A DNA stretch of 61,500 bases, taken from NCBI RefSeq assembly GCF_964340395.1, contig NC_135563.1:20785651-20847150 (forward strand). The letters are read 5' to 3'. Positions 10,401 through 22,624 of the stretch are shown in pieces. The notes beneath the pieces were generated by a model. It was not told where the DNA came from, ran no database searches, and saw only the letters and a list, made by a program, of their open reading frames with translations. Within the stretch, counting starts at the first letter, position 1. Each line of letters opens with the position of its first letter. A program made the translations under genes and the position numbers. The DNA comes from Glandiceps talaboti (taxonomy: Eukaryota; Hemichordata; Enteropneusta; Spengelidae).

Positions 10401-13400
10401 CTTTCTTGGGATGTTTATGGGATCAAGGATGTTATCTGCACTGTTCATACAAGCTTGAATATGCTGCACTTTATGATCAACCAAATCATTTGCCGAGTAA
10501 CAAACTTGTCTGCATTCATTACAGCGGTATTCCATTTTCTTTTTACGACGTATTTTATCAGCTTTAAGTAGTTGCTTCTGTTTTTCATTAACTCTAGTCT
10601 TTGATGTTTTCCTGTTTGTACCCTTGTTTCCTTCTTTCTTAGCAGTTTTCTTGGTTGCTTTTTTCCTGTTCTTGCTATTAGTCTGCTTTGACCGCTTGCC
10701 AAATGATATGCACGTCTTCTTCACCTGGTGTCGAACATAGTAGTGCCTTGCCAACTGTCGCTTTGTCTCAGCCGGCAGTCTGCAAATCTCGCAACAGAGT
10801 GGTTTGAAAGAACTGTTGTGGTAAATTTCTAGATGTTCTTTTAATCTGAAGTCTTCCATAGTAGAGTAACCGCAATAGTCACAATCATACACTTGCCCTT
10901 CATGTTGACTATTGTAGTGTCGTCTCAAGTGATGACTGTATGCACTGCTGTAGTCACATCTTTCACACTTGTAGGCTTTTTCATTATCACAAAAATGCCT
11001 CCTCTTGACATGTCTCTGAAGACGATGAACATTGGTTGTATGGAAACTGCAAAACCTACATTTCTTGCTGGCAGCACGAGTAGGAGCTCTTTTTGGGGCA
11101 GCATTCTTCTTGGAATGGACAGAATTAGGGCACTGTTCATCTTCACAACTAGAATTGTCTGTTGTATCATCGGTATCATCACCTGAGTCAGCAGCATTGG
11201 TGCATTTCGTTCCTGACAGTATGTTATGATTACCTTTTAAGTGAGCCTCAAGGTTACCACTGTTATCAGTTTTATAGTCACACTCTGAGCATTTGTATCC
11301 TTCTGTGCCAGTATGGCCTCGAACATGTTTCACTAAATCATGCATACATTTGCTGGAATAGGAACACTGATTGCATCTAAGTGTTCTCTTGATATGAGTT
11401 CTCATGTGAAGCTGCAATAAATGAGACAATGCATACGTGTTTGGACACAGGGAACACTTGAAAGGTTTTTTCGTTGGGTGACGATGTACTTTATGAGTAC
11501 GCAGGGCACCTTTGTTCTGAAAGACTCCTTGACAAACATCACATATTAAAGAATCAATCTGGTCCAAGTAGCTAACACGGTGGTCCATATCTCTGACACT
11601 ATCCTTATCCTTTGTCTCTGGTGGCAAATTGTGTGTATCAGCTATCAGCTCAGCATTACTAAGAGTGGTTACACCTGTGGCCAACTGCTTGTTGCTCAAG
11701 AAGTGCCTTGGCTCTGTCTGTATACATCCATATTGGAGACCATCCTTGTTGTGAGTTTTCATGTGTGAAACAACAGCACCTTTTGAAAAAGATGTGAAAA
11801 TACACTCAGGACATTTATAGATATTCTGGTGACGGCTCTTTAAATGTCGTTGATACAGAACTCCATGAGGAAATCCTTGATCACACAACTCACAATAATA
11901 TTTATAGTAATTCATCTTCTCAGCCCTGCTTTTGAACTTTCTTGCTTTCACCCACAGTTTCTCGACAATAGTTTCAGTGTCCAAATTGTCATCATTCTCA
12001 GTGGTTAGGACATGTTGATTCGCCATATGATTCTTTACACTACTGTAATCACAGAACTTTTTGGGGCAAAACTCGCACAAAAACTTTCTATCTTGTACAG
12101 TCTCATCAGTTTTTGTAACATTACTTTGCGTGGAATTTGTTGAATATTCTGCTTCCCCATGTTCTGTTTTGTTTTGTCCTTGGGCTTTGTCTAATAAGAC
12201 ACCAGATTCATTTTCTTTAACTGCTTTATGTTCTTGACTGACAACTCCGCTATTTGGCCTACTTCTGACTGTTTTGTCACCGTCTGTCTTCTGTTGAGAT
12301 ATAGGGATTACTTTCCCTTCACTTCCAATGGTTGCCATCTTCTCGTTGAATTCACCTTTACCATCTGTGTTCTGCTCACTTGGATACTTTCTTTGACTCT
12401 CGATGAAATTCTCAACCTGACTGTCTTCACTGGTGGGTAATTCTCCATCTTCATTGTTAGTCTTATCTGTGTTACAAATTCTCTGTTTTAGGGCAACCCT
12501 TTTCCTGTTGGTCTCTTTGGATGGTGCTTGTACAGTTGGCAAAATCTGAAAATCCTCTGTACCATTTACACTGTCACCATTATCTTTGCCTTTCTGGACC
12601 ATGGCCACTTCTGGTGAAGAAGTTGATGTGGCAACAGCAACTGCCAATGATGGTGAAGCAGCAGTTGATGTGTGCATAGTATTGGCCCTCATTGGTGAAG
12701 AGTTGGTTGGTGCAACGATTTTACCTGCCAATGATGGTGAAGCAGCAGTTGTGTGCATGGTACTGGCCCTCGCTGGTGAAGTAGTAGTCAATGGAGGTGT
12801 GCTACTTGCCAATGATGGTGCAGCAGTAGTCATGTACATGGTACTGGTCCTCACTGGTGAAGTAGTAGTCAATGGAGGCATGCTACTTGCCAATGATGGT
12901 GTAGCAGTAGTTGTGTGCATGGTACTGGTCCTCACTGGTGAAGTAGTAGTCAATGGAGGTGTGCTACTTGCCAATGATGGTGTAGCAGTAGTTGTGTGAA
13001 TGGTACTGGTCCTCATTGGTGAAGTAGTAGTCAATGGAGGCATGCTACTTGGCAATGATAGTGTAGCAGTAGTTGTGTGCATGGTACTGGTCCTCATTGG
13101 TGAAGTAGTAGTCAATGGAGGTGTGCTACTTGCCAATGATAGTGTAGCAGTAGTTGTGTGAATGGTACTGGTCCTCATTGGTGAAGTAGTAGTCAATGGA
13201 GGCATGCTACTTGGCAATGATAGTGTAGCAGTAGTTGTGTGCATGGTACTGGTCCTCACTGGTGAAGTAGTAGTCAATGGAGGTGTGCTACTTGGCAATG
13301 ATGGTGTAGCAGTAGTTGTGTGCATGGTACTGGTCCTCATTGGTGAAGTAGTAGTCAATGGAGGTGTGCTACTTGCCAATGATAGTGTAGCAGTAGTTGT

Positions 13401-16400
13401 GTGAATGGTACTGGTCCTCATTGGTGAAGTAGTAGTCAATGGAGGCATGCTACTTGGCAATGATAGTGTAGCAGTAGTTGTGTGCATGGTACTGGTCCTC
13501 ACTGGTGAAGTAGTAGTCAATGGAGGTGTGCTACTTGCCAATGATGGTGTAGCAGTAGTTTTGTGAATGGTAGTGTTCCTCACTGGTGAAGTAGTAGTCA
13601 ATGGAGGAGTGCTACTTGCCAATGATGGTGTAGCAGTAGTCATGTGCATGGTAGTGGTCCTCACTGGTGAAGTAGTAGTCAATGGAGGAGTGCTACTTCG
13701 CAATGATAGTGTAGCAGTAGTTGTGTGAATGGTACTGGTCCTCATTGGTGAAGCAGTAGTCAATGGAGGAGTGCTACTTGCCAATGATGGTGTAGCAGTA
13801 GTTTTGTGCATGGTTCTCATTGGTGAAGTAGTAGTCAATGGAGGCGTGCCACTTGCCAATGATGGTGTAGCAGTAGTTGTGTGAATGGTACTGGTCCTTG
13901 CTGGTGAAGCAGTAGTCAATGGAGGTGTGCTACTTGGCAATGATGGTGTAGCAGTAGTCATGTACATGGTACTGGTCCTCACTGGTGAAGTAGTAGTCAA
14001 TGGAGGCATGCTACTTGCCAATGATGGTGTAGCAGTAGTTGTGTGCACGGTAGTGGTCCTCATTGGTGAAGTAGTAGTCAATGGAGGTGTGCTACTTGCC
14101 AATGATGGTGTAGCAGTAGTTGTGTGAATGGTACTGGTCCTCATTGGTGAAGTAGTAGTCAATGGAGGTGTGCTACTTGCCAATGATGGTGTAGCAGTAG
14201 TTGTGTGAATGGTACTGGCCCTCATTGGTGAAGTAGTAGTCAATGGAGGCATGCTACTTGCCAATGATGGTGCAGCAGTAGTTGTGTGCATGGTACTGGT
14301 CCTCATTGGTGAAGCAGTAGTCAATGGAGGTGTGCTACTTGCCAATGATAGTGTAGCAGTAGTTGTGTGAATGGTACTGGTCCTTGTCAGTAAAGAGGTA
14401 GTCGATGTAGACATAGTACCACTCAATGTAGTGTTCAAGCAAGCAGCACTCTTGTTTTTATAATCCGTCTCTGCTTGTTGGCTAGTTTGCTTGTCCCTCT
14501 TGACACCCTTTGTCATCTTTTTGCAATTGTCAAGTAGAGGTAAAATCAAGGGTGTGATGACGTCCACTATATTACTACTTTTGATAGCAGCTATTGGAAT
14601 TTGAAGTTCAATGTTTTGATAACGTTTCCATTTACTGTCTTTCTGACTAACTGGTGCCTTAACAAACACTACTGCAGCATTACATGTGAACTTACAATTG
14701 ATAATTGTACCAGCTGGAAGTCGACTGTTTTCAATCGCTGTTCCTATTTTCTTTCGTCCACCGTCAACTTTTAAAGGCATTTTCAACTCTGATGTTCGTA
14801 CTGTTTCTGCTAAAACTGCCTCTAATGATAGTGGTGAGGTTGATGAAGATAAAGCTTGGTTTGCATCCTGCTTTTCATGTGGTTTACTTTTAAGTGTCTG
14901 TTCATTTACATTCTGTGCCATTCTGTGGCGAAGTTGACGTTGTGATGATGGTGGCAGTGACTGGAAAGTCTCACTTAAATTTTCAGCTATTCTTTTAAGT
15001 GTTTCACTGGCTGTCAAAGCTGGTACTATTTTCCGACTGGTTGAGCTATTCTCCACACTGCCACTGCACACTGCTTCTTCTTTAGTTACTGCACTATTAT
15101 TTCCAACATCTTGCCCACCTGATGTCTGATTACAGTGAACACTTGATGTTGGTTGACCTCTGGTTGAGCTTTCTTCAACACTGCCACAGCAAACTGCTTC
15201 TTCTTTAATTCCAACATCATTCTTCCCAACATCTGGCCCATCTGATATCTGATTACAGCTATCACTTGATGTTGGTTGACTACTAGTATCACCTGTTCCA
15301 GATGCATCAGCATTATCCAATGTATGCACAGTTGTATTGTCACAAACTTTCCCATCTAATGTTGAACCGCTATCTTTCCTGTCAAGTGTCTTATCATGGC
15401 TCTTCCTGCCCAGTACTTTATCAACTCTTTTCCTGTCACATGTCTTACCACCACCCGTCTTGTCCAGTGCCTTCTGACGACTATTCCTACGAGGTGTCTT
15501 GTCACCACTTTTCCTGTCACAAGTCTTACCATCATTGTTCTTGTCCTGTGCTTCATCACCAACTGTCTTGTCCAGTGCCTTCTGACGACTATTCCTACGA
15601 GGTGTCTTGTCACCACTTTTCCTGTCACAAGTCTTACCATCATTGTTCTTGTCCTGTGCTTCATCACCAACTGTCTTGTCCAGTGCCTTCCGACGACTAT
15701 TCCTACGAGGTGTCTTGTCACCACTTTTCCTGTCACAAGTCTTACCATCATTGTTCTTGTCCTGTGCTTCATCACCAACTGTCTTGTCCAGTGCCTTCCG
15801 ACGATTATTCCTACGAGGTGTCTTGTCACCACTTTTCCTGTCACAAGTCTTACCATCATTGTTCTTGTCCTGTGCTTCATCACCAACTGTCTTGTCCAGT
15901 GCCTTCCGACGACTATTCCTACGAGGTGTCTTGTCACCACTTTTCCTGTCACAAGTCTTACCATCATTGTTCTTGTCCTGTGCTTCATCACCAACTGTCT
16001 TGTCCAGTGCCTTCCGACGACTATTCCTACGAGGTGTCTTGTCACCACTTTTCCTGTCACAAGTCTTACCATCATTGTTCTTGTCCTGTCCTTCATCAGC
16101 ACCTGTCTTGTCCAGTGCCTTCCCACGACTATTCCTACCAAGTGTCTTGTCACCATTGTTCTTGTTCTGTGTTATATCACCACCCTTATTGACCAATGCC
16201 TTCCCACGCCTATTCCGACCAAGTGTCTTGTCACCATTGTTCTTATCCTGTGCTATATCATTATCACCAGGTGTCTTATCAACATTCTTTCCATCAAGAG
16301 TCTGCTGTATGCAATCCTGAATAAGGTGTTCAATATCCTTAGCTCTTTGTTCTGGAGCAGTTTCTTTACATTTGTCAAGATTGATCTTGTTTGCATGTAT

Positions 16401-19400
16401 ATTACTTTGACCTTGGGGGTTATCTTGCTTTTGTGTAACTTGATCATAACATACTACTGGCAAAAGCAGTAACGGCTGCGTGACTGTGTTACTTGTGTCA
16501 GCCTTTGGTAACATAAGTAGCTTCTTCAATTCAGGAACATCTGCTTTCATGGTCTCACTATTCCTCGACTGCATAGCAGACAAAGTTTTACCAAATCCTA
16601 CAGATTGATTCATCTGTGTTTGCTGCAGGAGATCTCTTACCGGACGTGTTTGGTTATTAGAGGTTGTGTAAGACCCTTGCTGCATCTTTTGAAGGTTTCT
16701 GCCAGGCCTCTTGTCAAACAATCCTTCATCCAGGCTTCCAACAACTCCACTCTTACTACTAGACCCACTGGTTTGATAACTAGACTCATTGACATTAGAA
16801 ACATTAGAGTTTAATTCTGAGGAATCTTCCATTACCCGTGGTTCCCCACCAGTCATGCGTACACCAGAATCAACATCAACAGAATCTTTTTGTCTCCTTT
16901 CACTGAAGCCATTGGCTACCAAAACTGGGGACATCCTTCCACATTGTTTAGCATGTTGATAAGAATTGACACTTGAACTGTTACTACTTGACATTTCTGT
17001 GATTTCACCCTCACATTTGCCAAGTTGTGACAACGGAATACATCCTTCACCATGCTCTCTACCATCTTTTGACATGATATCTCCTGAATCAATTATTACT
17101 GCTGTATTGTGATAGGGTGTAGTCATCATTTTTGATGGAACATGTTTCGTTACATATGTACTTCCTTTCTCCAGTTTGTCATTTGATCTCTCTAGTGTGT
17201 CACAAGATTTCAGTTGTTGGTCACTTGTTTTCTGTTGTAGATCACAAAGCTTCAGTAGTTGGTCATCTGACTTCTGTTGTTGTGGGTCACCTGACGTCAG
17301 TGGTTGAGCATCTGATTTGTGTGCCTGGTCACCTGACCTCTGCTGTATGTCACATAACTGCTGGTCACCCAACTGTTGTTGTTGGTTATCTGATTTCTGT
17401 AATAAATTATCCGACAGAGGTTCTTGGTTACCTGACCTAAGCTGTTGGTCATCTGACATCTGCTGTTGACCACATGACTTCATTTGTTGGTCATCTGACC
17501 TCTGCTGTTGATCACCTGATGTCAGTTGTTGGTCACCTGATTTCTGCTGTTTGTCACCTGACTTCTGTTTGTTACCTGATTTCTGTTGTTGGTCACCTGA
17601 TTTCTGTTGTTGATCACTTGACTTCTGCTGTTTGTTATCTAATTTCTGTTGTTGGTCATCCGACTTCTGTTTATCACCTGATTTCTGTTGTTGGCCATCT
17701 ATCATCAGTTGTTGGTCACCTGATTTTTGTTGTTGGTCATCTGACCTCTGATGTTTCTTATTTGAGACTTTGTGCTGTTGGGTGACTGATGTTTTGATGG
17801 TTTTTTTCTCAGTTTGTTTGGCTTCCATATCATCAAACAGGAGAAGATATTCTCTTCTAGTTTTCTTTCCATACTTTGTTATTTCACAAGTAGGGTTGGA
17901 CAATGGGACCCATGTATATTTACCATCTTTTGAGTACCTTCTCATATCTGGTTGTTGTTGAGATAGCAATATGACATCATCATCTGATTGAGACTTAGCT
18001 GTAGCTTTGCCTCGTTGCATCTGTCTTGAGGTCAAATTTGGTGGGGCTGAATGAGATTTCCTCCGGTGACTCAGGATTATAGGTTTACTTCCGTCAGTAA
18101 TACCTTGTTCACCAGATGTTCCTTTCACCGATGATGTCACATGAATCACCTGAATATCAGGTTCTTTGGGTTCATTGATATCACCTCCATTCTTAAGTGA
18201 TTCACTACTTTCTACAGATGTATGATTACTCGGACTGTTTGTAGATGAATCCTCAGGATCCACTAGTATGGAGTATGTGGACTGCGTTGGTTTCTTTACT
18301 TCTAATACCTTGACGTCTTCATCTGCCACTGTATTGTCATCCACCTCTAGAGGTTCGTTATGAAACTGTAAATGGCACTTTGCTAATGATGATGTCAGGA
18401 ACTCCTTATCACAGATTGAGCAACGGTAGACTGCTTTAAATTCAGAACCAGATGAGTCACTACTTGAATTCTTTTGAAACTTGACAAATACATTGTCTGG
18501 TGTATCAAATGTTGAACACTCTTCTGGAAAATATAAAAAATAAAAATAACATCATGAATATCTGGTCAACATTATCAATATCTGTTAAGGTCTGTAAATA
18601 TTGCTACATCAAATAGGAATTTCAAAGCAATGATTAGATATTATTCCCCAATATTTTTCTTTGTTCAGCCAAGGAAAATACAAGTGACCTAAGGGCCTTT
18701 GTCACTAAGAGTCACAAAACGAGTAGTGACAACCCTTAGGTCACAAATATTTTCCAGATGAGAGAAAATATTGGAGAATAACAGTTATACCAGTGTAGGT
18801 AATATCAAAGACAGATTGGGATAGTAATGGCAATTTTGAACAGTTTGACTCATATTTTGAACACAGCAGAACTAGTGACGTAGACACATGTTGACGCAAC
18901 ATAGATGCACATTGTTGTGACATAGAACGACCAGAGTATATATTCCATATTTTTTGTTCAACTTGGCTTGCGCATGGTATAATAACTGGTAAACAGTTAT
19001 TACATAAAGTTAGCAACCTAATATATGATAACTAATACATGTATATCAGTTAATGTCTAGTACACAATCAATTAACAAAGTCATACAATAATACATGAAT
19101 CATTTTATTTCTTGAAACCACTACATAAGCTAGAAAAGTTACATATATTTGCTTAAATTTAAACTGTCGATTATCTAAATGTCTTATCATTTAAGTCATT
19201 TGGACTTGATTTCTGTCACTTGAATCTCTGTATCAATGTGACCTACTTGCATGTGCTAATAATCTTATTGGTTGGTTATTTCATCACTTTGCACATTGTC
19301 AATTTACAAACCTGTCAAAAGCCAAGAAACAGAATGAAACAGTCTCCTTCCCAACCACAACCACCACCACCACCACCACCAACACTCCAATAACTTTGTC

Positions 19401-20172
19401 AATCTACCCTTTATTACTTTATTTGTGAATATAATGGATGAAATTAACTGACATTTCAAGTTTTGAGTCATGGTCAAATACAATATCAATCAGAAATGTG
19501 ATAAATATATCTGTTAATATAGGGATAGAAAATTGGTTTGAGTCAACATGTCTTAAACTGCCAAAAGTGTGTGCAATATGCAAGAAATTGTTTCATTTCA
19601 ATAATCGACCCTGAATGTCAAAGTCATTTCACATATTGGAATATTCGTAGAAAGGTCGTATCTATAATATTGAACTAAACAATTGAATGAAGAATCTATG
19701 TCTTATGGTTTCTGAACTATTCAACAATAGCAAACCTTTATAACCAATGTTGAATAAGTTGTGTGTGAGCACCAACATGATGCATGTGTTTGTCACTTGT
19801 TCTGTATCTCCATCTGAGCACAAGACTGAAAGAAATTGGCAACGCTTAAATTTAAAAAATGACTGTAAACTGCAAAATCCATCCCTAAAGGTCAAAGTCT
19901 TAAAAGGAAGTTTACTCCTCAGGTGATCTGGTGACATAAGGTTTGCCATTGTAATGAAACCTCGGTGTATTACATTTTTTTTACTTATGGGGTAAATATA
20001 TATTTTTTTACCAATATGGCCACGATTTGGTCAAATTTGATGTCATGGAGCTAAGTAATACTGTATACATGAAACATCTTGCCACTATAAAATGTCAACT
20101 TTGTGCCAAGTTTGAATGAAATCAGCTGGTATCGCATGTCACAGAAATGGCAGCTAATTGACGGACGGACGG

Positions 20173-20225
<53 letters not shown>

Positions 20226-21077
20226 AAGACAGGCAGGCAGGCAGACAGACAGACAGACAACTCTCACTGTAACATCCCCTAAAACTCCAAGGATTATTTG
20301 AGTAAAGCATAGGAGCTTACTTTGCACATCTATAACCACATCCCGAGAAAAGTTCTTGACTGGTATATGTTTTTCAAGAACCACTTCATCATTTTCCTAA
20401 AAAAGAAACAAAACACTCAGTGAGGACTAAAGTAGGGATGTTTAGTACTAGAATGATAACTAAATTGAACTGAAATCTGGAATTATTTTTGAGATTCAAA
20501 AATACTTGCGAGTCAGCAGTTGACAAATTTCACTTATTGGCAAAAATCATGTCTTATATACACGGAATGATCCATTCTACCTTTATAAAGCCCTATTGGC
20601 TGAACACTATTATTCACTTTTTTTCTACTTGAAGCTACTGTTGTAGTTTGAAAACATGCACTCACACTGATTGGTTGCAATGGGTAGTGATAATGCTACA
20701 TCTGATTACATGACTATATTTAAATGAAGTCATCATGTAAATGTGCACTTGTTAGTCAGATAAACACAACTGTTGACATCATCATTTACATATAGATTAA
20801 TATTATGTAAATTTCTAAAATTTCTATAACACAACTGAACCATGCCTATAACATGACTGAACCATGCCTATAGCATGACTGAACCATGCCTATACCATGA
20901 CTAAATCATGCCTATAGGAGCACAACTGAACCTTTGCCAAAAACTAAATCATACATGTTATCTCCATCTAGTCTACCTCAAAACAGCTTTTTTTTATTGA
21001 AAATCAGCAGGGAAAGAAATTAATATTGAACCCGATTATACAATAAAACAAACCTGTTCTACTTGTTTGCTTTCCAT
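7455..21077 (-). CDS. Giant C2H2 zinc-finger protein with internal tandem repeats, 3722 aa
   Basis: Coding exons on the minus strand are 21077-21054 (start MESKQVEQ), 20396-20321 (ENDEVVLEKHIPVKNF...) and 18523-7455. All borders are GT/AG and the joins are in phase, giving 11,169 nt (3722 aa plus TAG). There are fourteen C2H2 fingers. One is N-terminal (residues 66-88, split from the rest), twelve lie in a broken cluster (about 2177-2720), and one is at the extreme C-terminus (about 3692-3715). Between them are a Gln/Ser/Asp-rich repeat (285-472), 36-residue repeats (812-1052), 27-residue Ser/Thr/Pro repeats (1410-1995) and a long acidic/basic C-terminal region. That region has an AT-hook-like KRGRPR and three Pro-Trp-basic motifs. 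The role is probably nuclear DNA binding; target and family name are unknown. The start ATG has A at -3 and G at +4. REST-like architecture was considered but not supported. Confidence 0.88.
7693..8925 (-). other. Three copies of a basic Pro-Trp motif in the zinc-finger protein
   Basis: Copies near 8925-8860 (RHRPWMTTGKHRKRRKRKN), 8060-8005 (RPRCPWSSSGRRKKRKN) and 7755-7693 (SNCPWLSTRKRKKKKN) share the pattern P-W-[MSL]-[ST]-[ST]-[GR] followed by six or more Lys/Arg and an Asn. Each is separated by a few hundred residues of low-complexity Ser/Glu/Lys sequence. The basic tails could be nuclear localisation or DNA-contacting segments. I do not recognise the motif as a named domain. Confidence 0.75.
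12640..14395 (-). repeat. 81-bp coding minisatellite, about 20 copies (27-aa Ser/Thr/Pro repeat)
   Basis: Units encode variants of TSTMHTTTATPSLASSTPPL followed by TTTSPMR. About 20 near-complete copies, one shortened by three residues, and degenerate copies at both ends are visible. Substitutions recur at fixed positions (Ala/Pro/Arg after SL, Thr/Met before PPL, Met/Val/Ala after SP), indicating exchange between units. The unit length is a multiple of three, so copy-number change keeps the frame. The composition is mucin-like but in an otherwise nuclear-looking protein. Confidence 0.95.
15460..16190 (-). repeat. 108-bp coding minisatellite, about 6-7 copies (36-aa basic/acidic repeat)
   Basis: Units encode KALDKTVGDEAQDKNNDG followed by KTCDRKSGDKTPRRNSRR, nearly identical at the DNA level in the central five copies and decaying towards the upstream (N-terminal) side. 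All three plus-strand frames are open across the block for long stretches as a side-effect. Confidence 0.95.
17210..17775 (-). repeat. Coding repeat of Gln-Gln-Lys-Ser-Gly/Asp-Asp units
   Basis: Irregular tandem 7-9 residue units (QQKSGDQQ, QQKSDDQQ, QQLTSGD) occupy about residues 285-472. DNA units of roughly 21-27 bp vary in sequence and length, typical of an older microsatellite-derived tract under coding constraint. Confidence 0.9.
18639..18785. mobile_element. Small fold-back (MITE-like) element
   Basis: The left half (ATTCCCCAATATTTTTCT ... AGTGACCTAAGGG) pairs with the right half (CCCTTAGGTCAC ... AGAAAATATTGGAGAAT) over about 60 bases per arm with mismatches. There is a short central loop and no coding capacity. 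Confidence 0.75.
19560..20260. repeat. Modular dispersed repeat ending in an (ACGG/ACAG)n tract
   Basis: It contains the words TGCAAGAAATTG, AATCGACC, AAAGGTCAAAGTCTT, CAATATGGCCACGATTTGGTC and TGTGCCAAGTTTGAATGAAATC, which recur in the copies at 25100-26490 and 38290-39125. It ends in about 100 bp of GACGGACGG/GACAGACAG repeats (20160-20260). Confidence 0.75.
20831..20919. repeat. 22-bp tandem repeat, 4 copies
   Basis: The unit ATGACTGAACCATGCCTATA plus two bases is repeated four times with small changes, in the intron between coding exons 1 and 2 of the zinc-finger gene. Confidence 0.85.
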
Positions 21078-21462
21078 ACTCAATGAAGTATTGCAATGCT
21101 GTTGTATATAGATTTTACCAGCTTCTCACCGAGTCTTTACCATTTCTGGAAAAAAGTAAACAATAATTTTCTTAGTTTACTTTAAATTCAAAATGTACAT
21201 GAAGTGTCACATATATACAATGTCACATGCAATAGATACACATTCGTGTCACACGTATATGTCATACAAATGAAAATGCACATACCTGTATATGCAACAC
21301 ACATGCAGTGTCACAGACACATACATGTACAATCTCATTTTCATAAACTCTGTGTTTAACAGAAATCAGGGGATATAAATCAAAATATTCTTAGCAAGAG
21401 TTGCCACCTTGTGATTCTACTACAGAGGTCATGTTATGGGTCAGCTCTCCATGCATCCATCT

Positions 21463-21471
21463 TCTTTTTTT

Positions 21472-21504
<33 letters not shown>

Positions 21505-21514
21505 GGGGGGGGGG
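21463..21514. repeat. Homopolymer tract (T)n(G)n
   Basis: Three runs of T interrupted by single C bases are followed by about 12 G. This is a simple low-complexity tract. Confidence 0.95.
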
Positions 21515-22624
21515 ATTGTTATGCCCTCAACGGCAAGAAGCTGGGTAACTGAGACTAGGCATTCCATTGAGACGACATATGGCCATGGGTTGGACAATGC
21601 ATGCATATACTAAGTATATGTTATCATATGTCGCCTCTCACCAATCTCACATTCTGATTGGTCTACAGATACATGTGTATTTTTCACCAACAGCCGTATT
21701 TTTGCTTGTTGTATCATGTGACCACTGCACATCCCCTTCTAAACAAACCAAGCACACAACTAGAAATCTAGTTATAACCAGCATTACCAATGCCAAATTT
21801 ATTGTCAACCGTACATAAGGCCATTGTTGAATAAATTGTATCAAGTCTTTGAACTGTACGTTCGTGATACACGGAAATCGTCAAAAATTCCACACAAAAC
21901 AGCGAAAGTCCAATAAGAGCGAATGTAGTCGAATTCCTAAATTTATGAAAGATATCAAAATTACCTCCACAGAAGGTGCAATTTTTGCTTAACTAGAATA
22001 ACAAAGCATATCACAAACATTTCTGCACATTTAATGGAATACAGTACCCAAAACATGGACACACTCATTTTTCAGCTGAAGGTTATAAGTTTGAATATGT
22101 CACTGAGTGATATGCAAATACTGGACTTGCCACAATGCCAGTCTCAACCCAAAGTTCATGAAAATGCCATTATTTCCTGGAACTGGCGTTCCCCTTAAAA
22201 CAGTTTCATCAAAAATGGCATATAGACTTCAGGTATGCTTTAGACATCTTATAGCAACATAGAGTACTTTGTTATGTATACAGATTTTGCTGTCATCATG
22301 ATACCAAAATGTGAATATGAAATTCAATCTCTTAACCAAAATATTTTTTCTAGGTTTTTCACAGAGACAAAATGGTTACCAAGGAAAGCAAAATCAAATT
22401 GAGAAATTATACCTCTTCAATGAAATTAGCAAAAAGACATTCATAGGGTTTCTTTAATGATGGCGAATCCAATGACTTGTATGGTTACCATAGAAACCAA
22501 CATGCTACATATGTATCTGCTAAAGATAATATTTTCACAGATATGCATTCTACCAACTATTACCTAGTTACCATGAATTCTTCAAACCTTTAAGAACACT
22601 GATATTTGTATACTAGTAGATCTG

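Larger units (their letters stand above)
18524..20320 (-). other. Intron of the zinc-finger gene with a fold-back element and modular repeats
   Basis: The intron is bounded by donor GTAAGC next to 20321 and acceptor TTTTCCAG next to 18523. It holds a fold-back element (18639-18785), a short CCA trinucleotide run near 19364-19380, and a modular repeat ending in a microsatellite (19560-20260). Confidence 0.85.

Noticed and set aside
12586-14127. Plus-strand Val/Gly-rich open frames
   Set aside because: They mirror the 81-bp minus-strand coding repeat.
15302-16472. Long plus-strand open frames (up to 358 codons) opposite the zinc-finger gene
   Set aside because: All three plus frames are open only because the 108-bp coding repeat on the minus strand lacks stops. 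The peptides are repeats with no start or splice support.
7455-21077. REST (RE1-silencing factor) orthologue
   Set aside because: REST also has a finger cluster and a lone C-terminal finger, but the linker spacing, finger sequences and huge repeat blocks do not match, and an extra N-terminal finger is present.
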